Position numbers and translations under genes: made by a program
Assembly (NCBI RefSeq): GCF_014698735.1
Contig: NZ_JACJTQ010000053.1
Span: forward strand, 1-34,094
Reading direction: 5' to 3'
Length of the DNA: 34,094 nucleotides
DNA from: Anabaena catenula FACHB-362
GTDB lineage: Bacteria; Cyanobacteriota; Cyanobacteriia; Cyanobacteriales; Nostocaceae
The notes under the pieces: model-generated
Database searches by the model: none
What the model saw: the letters and a program-made list of their open reading frames with translations, nothing else
What the model was told of the DNA's origin: nothing
Shown here: one piece after another, positions 32,665-34,094 of the stretch
How positions within the stretch are numbered: position 1 is the first letter of the stretch
Layout of the letters: each line of letters starts with the position of its first letter

Positions 32665-33642
32665 ATGTTATCTACTTTGTTGGGAACACCTTTATATAAT
32701 ACAAATTATGGTTCTGCTTATATTGGAAATGCTTTGGAATTATTAGAACACCTGGAAAGTGACTCAATTGATTTGGTAATGACTTCTCCCCCTTTTGCAT
32801 TACAACGGGAAAAAGATTATGGGAATGTGGAACAAAAAGATTATGTAGATTGGTTGTTTGGTTTCTGCAAAAAGGTGTATCGGGTGCTGAAACCTGAAGG
32901 AAGTTTTGTAATTGATTTGGGGGGAGCTTATAAAAGTAAACGTCCTGTGCGCTCACTTTATAATTATCGCATCTTAATTAAGTTATGTGATGAGCTTGAT
33001 TTTCGTTTAGCGGAGGAGTTCTTTTGGTACAATCCTTCTAAATTACCTTCTCCAATTGAATGGGTAAATAAACGTAAAATACGTGCAAAGGATTCTGTAA
33101 ATACTATTTGGTGGTTATCTAAAACTGATTTTCCTAAAGCTAATGTTAGTAAGGTTCTTGTTCCTTATTCTGAACGTATGAAAAAGCTGCAAGCTAATCC
33201 TGAAAAATATTATCAACCAAAAGCACGTCCTTCTGGACATGATATTAGTTCTGCTTTTGCGAATAATAATGGCGGTGCAATTCCTTCTAATTTATTACAA
33301 ATTCCTAATACAGAAAGTAATTCTCGATATATGCAACTTTGCAAAGCTGCGGGAATTGCGACACATCCTGCACGATTTCCACAAAAATTACCTGCATTTT
33401 TTATTGATTTTCTCACGGAACCAGGAGATATAGTTCTTGATATATTTGCAGGTTCTAATACTACTGGTGCGGCTGCGGAAGCTGTCGAGCGAAATTGGCT
33501 GGCTTTTGAGCAGAATCCTGCTTATTTAGCTGCTTCTGCGTTTAGATTTATGGATGTTAATCAAGGTGTAGATGAGGCTGCAAAAATATTTCAGAAGCTT
33601 CTATTAATGCCAGAAAATGAACATATTAAAATTAGATATTGA
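32665..33642 (+). CDS. Orphan DNA methyltransferase, beta-class, probably N4-cytosine
   Basis: 325-residue site-specific DNA methyltransferase. The catalytic motif IV is TSPPF (S41-P-P-F44), typical of N4-cytosine enzymes and near the N-terminus. The SAM-binding motif I, DIFAGSNTTG (about 258-267), follows near the C-terminus, so the order is that of the beta class. The target-recognition region lies between, roughly residues 90-220. No restriction endonuclease gene is next to it. Widely conserved solitary methyltransferases of this kind in cyanobacteria include the GGCC-type DmtB/M.AvaVII group, and this may be one, but I cannot assign the recognition site by eye. The ATG at 32665 has no strong Shine-Dalgarno. 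A stem-loop follows the stop. Confidence 0.9.
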   Translation: MLSTLLGTPLYNTNYGSAYIGNALELLEHLESDSIDLVMTSPPFALQREKDYGNVEQKDYVDWLFGFCKKVYRVLKPEGSFVIDLGGAYKSKRPVRSLYNYRILIKLCDELDFRLAEEFFWYNPSKLPSPIEWVNKRKIRAKDSVNTIWWLSKTDFPKANVSKVLVPYSERMKKLQANPEKYYQPKARPSGHDISSAFANNNGGAIPSNLLQIPNTESNSRYMQLCKAAGIATHPARFPQKLPAFFIDFLTEPGDIVLDIFAGSNTTGAAAEAVERNWLAFEQNPAYLAASAFRFMDVNQGVDEAAKIFQKLLLMPENEHIKIRY

Positions 33643-33658
33643 TTGCATTTGAATATCA

Positions 33659-33687
33659 AAACCTCTCTCCTATTAGGAAAGAGGTTT
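33659..33687 (+). terminator. Possible terminator downstream of the DNA methyltransferase gene
   Basis: Stem AAACCTC (33659-33665) with GAGGTTT (33681-33687), extended inward by further pairs with one mismatch to a 3-base loop. The following T run is weak (TATATGTT), so termination efficiency is uncertain. It begins 17 bp after the stop. Confidence 0.55.
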
Positions 33688-33854
33688 ATATGTTACTATT
33701 GCGATTCTAAATGAGTTATGAACACATATTTTCAAGTCAATACTTGTCAGTTAAGCGAAAAAAATAAAATTGCGTAGGTAGCCATCGCCTTGGACGGGTT
33801 TCCCGGCTTGTGGCGAATGGCGTTTGACTGAAGGAAACCCAACATTTACGGACG

Positions 33855-33889
33855 TTTGTTGGGTTGCGCTATCGCTTAACCCAACCTAC
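33855..33889. repeat. 35-bp palindromic repeat (GTTGGGTT...AACCCAAC), copy 2
   Basis: Differs at a single base from copy 1 at 8654-8688. Arms GTTGGGTT and AACCCAAC with a 12-base loop containing GCGCTATCGC. An interspersed repeat in the non-coding tail of the window. Confidence 0.88.
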
Positions 33890-34094
33890 AAAAATTCTTA
33901 ACCGAACAGTATTGATTTTAAAGTGGATGTTGGGTTACGACGCAGTTTTAGATTTATCTGTGAGCTTTATAAGTTAATTGCCGCGTCTAACCCAACCTTG
34001 TATCTTAGAGGTATGTTAGAGGAAGTGGTAGACCGTCCCAACCTTGGTTTTAAAAGACCGCTTTGTAGCAAGGGTCACCACAACAATCTCCATG

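Larger units (their letters stand above)
33643..34094. repeat. Repeat-rich downstream region with no supported gene
   Basis: 452 bp after the methyltransferase. It holds a stem-loop (33659-33687), the 35-bp GTTGGGTT...AACCCAAC palindrome copy 2 (33855-33889), and further AACCCAACC phrases (to about 33997). A 26-codon frame on the minus strand (34016-34093) touches the window edge and is not supported as a gene. Confidence 0.6.

Noticed and set aside
34016-34093. 26-codon minus-strand frame at the window edge
   Set aside because: It is short, has no recognisable family, and the window ends there, so it may be a gene end or chance.

Overview
This 34-kb window looks like chromosomal DNA of a filamentous, heterocyst-forming type cyanobacterium (Nostocales: Nostoc/Anabaena/Dolichospermum-like). 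The grounds are the cytochrome b6f genes petC-petA, the HIP1 octamer GCGATCGC scattered through coding and non-coding DNA, heptameric short tandem repeats between genes, small MITE-like elements, AT-rich DNA, and protein sequences that read like Nostocales homologues. No rRNA, tRNA, CRISPR array or complete insertion sequence was found.

Layout. (1) 1-1022 is a decaying locus: a 5'-truncated 2-oxoglutarate/Fe(II) oxygenase followed by a tautomerase gene interrupted by a 125-bp TA-flanked MITE and cut off at its 3' end. (2) 1024-11687 is a long run of minus-strand genes. In transcription order they are an orphan sulfonate-type substrate-binding lipoprotein, an AprA-like flavoprotein, a Tat-exported dienelactone-hydrolase-like protein, MetY, MetX, a methyltransferase, a GNAT acetyltransferase abutting a FosA-like enzyme, an AprB-like 2x[4Fe-4S] ferredoxin, a HEAT-repeat protein, a dual-specificity phosphatase and a RimJ-like acetyltransferase. 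The theme appears to be sulfur acquisition and assimilation plus small detoxification enzymes. (3) 12165-19793 holds a Slt-type lytic transglycosylase, tatC, a probable orphan immunity protein, a DUF3067 gene divergent from petC-petA, and RNase Z. PetC has a visible twin-arginine signal, so tatC beside petCA makes functional sense. (4) 20535-28144 holds a DM13 lipoprotein and then a minus-strand peptide-export locus: a 77-residue double-glycine precursor, a C39-peptidase ABC transporter, a HlyD-type adaptor, a degenerate kinase-like protein, and a NarL-type response regulator with a histidine kinase. (5) 28537-33642 holds an alpha/beta hydrolase, a HugZ/PPOX protein, a Rossmann-CIA30 composite protein, a small secreted coiled-coil protein, a GFA-type zinc protein and an orphan beta-class DNA methyltransferase. 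(6) 33643-34094 is repeat-rich with no supportable gene.

The points most worth a second look are: the precursor/C39 transporter/two-component cluster, with two stem-loops between precursor and transporter; the dispersed AprAB-like pair near an orphan sulfonate-binding protein and MetXY; two copies of a 90-bp MITE whose central palindrome shows a compensatory base change; and the MITE whose excision in silico exactly restores the tautomerase reading frame. All calls come from reading the sequence and recalling families; no database search was run.
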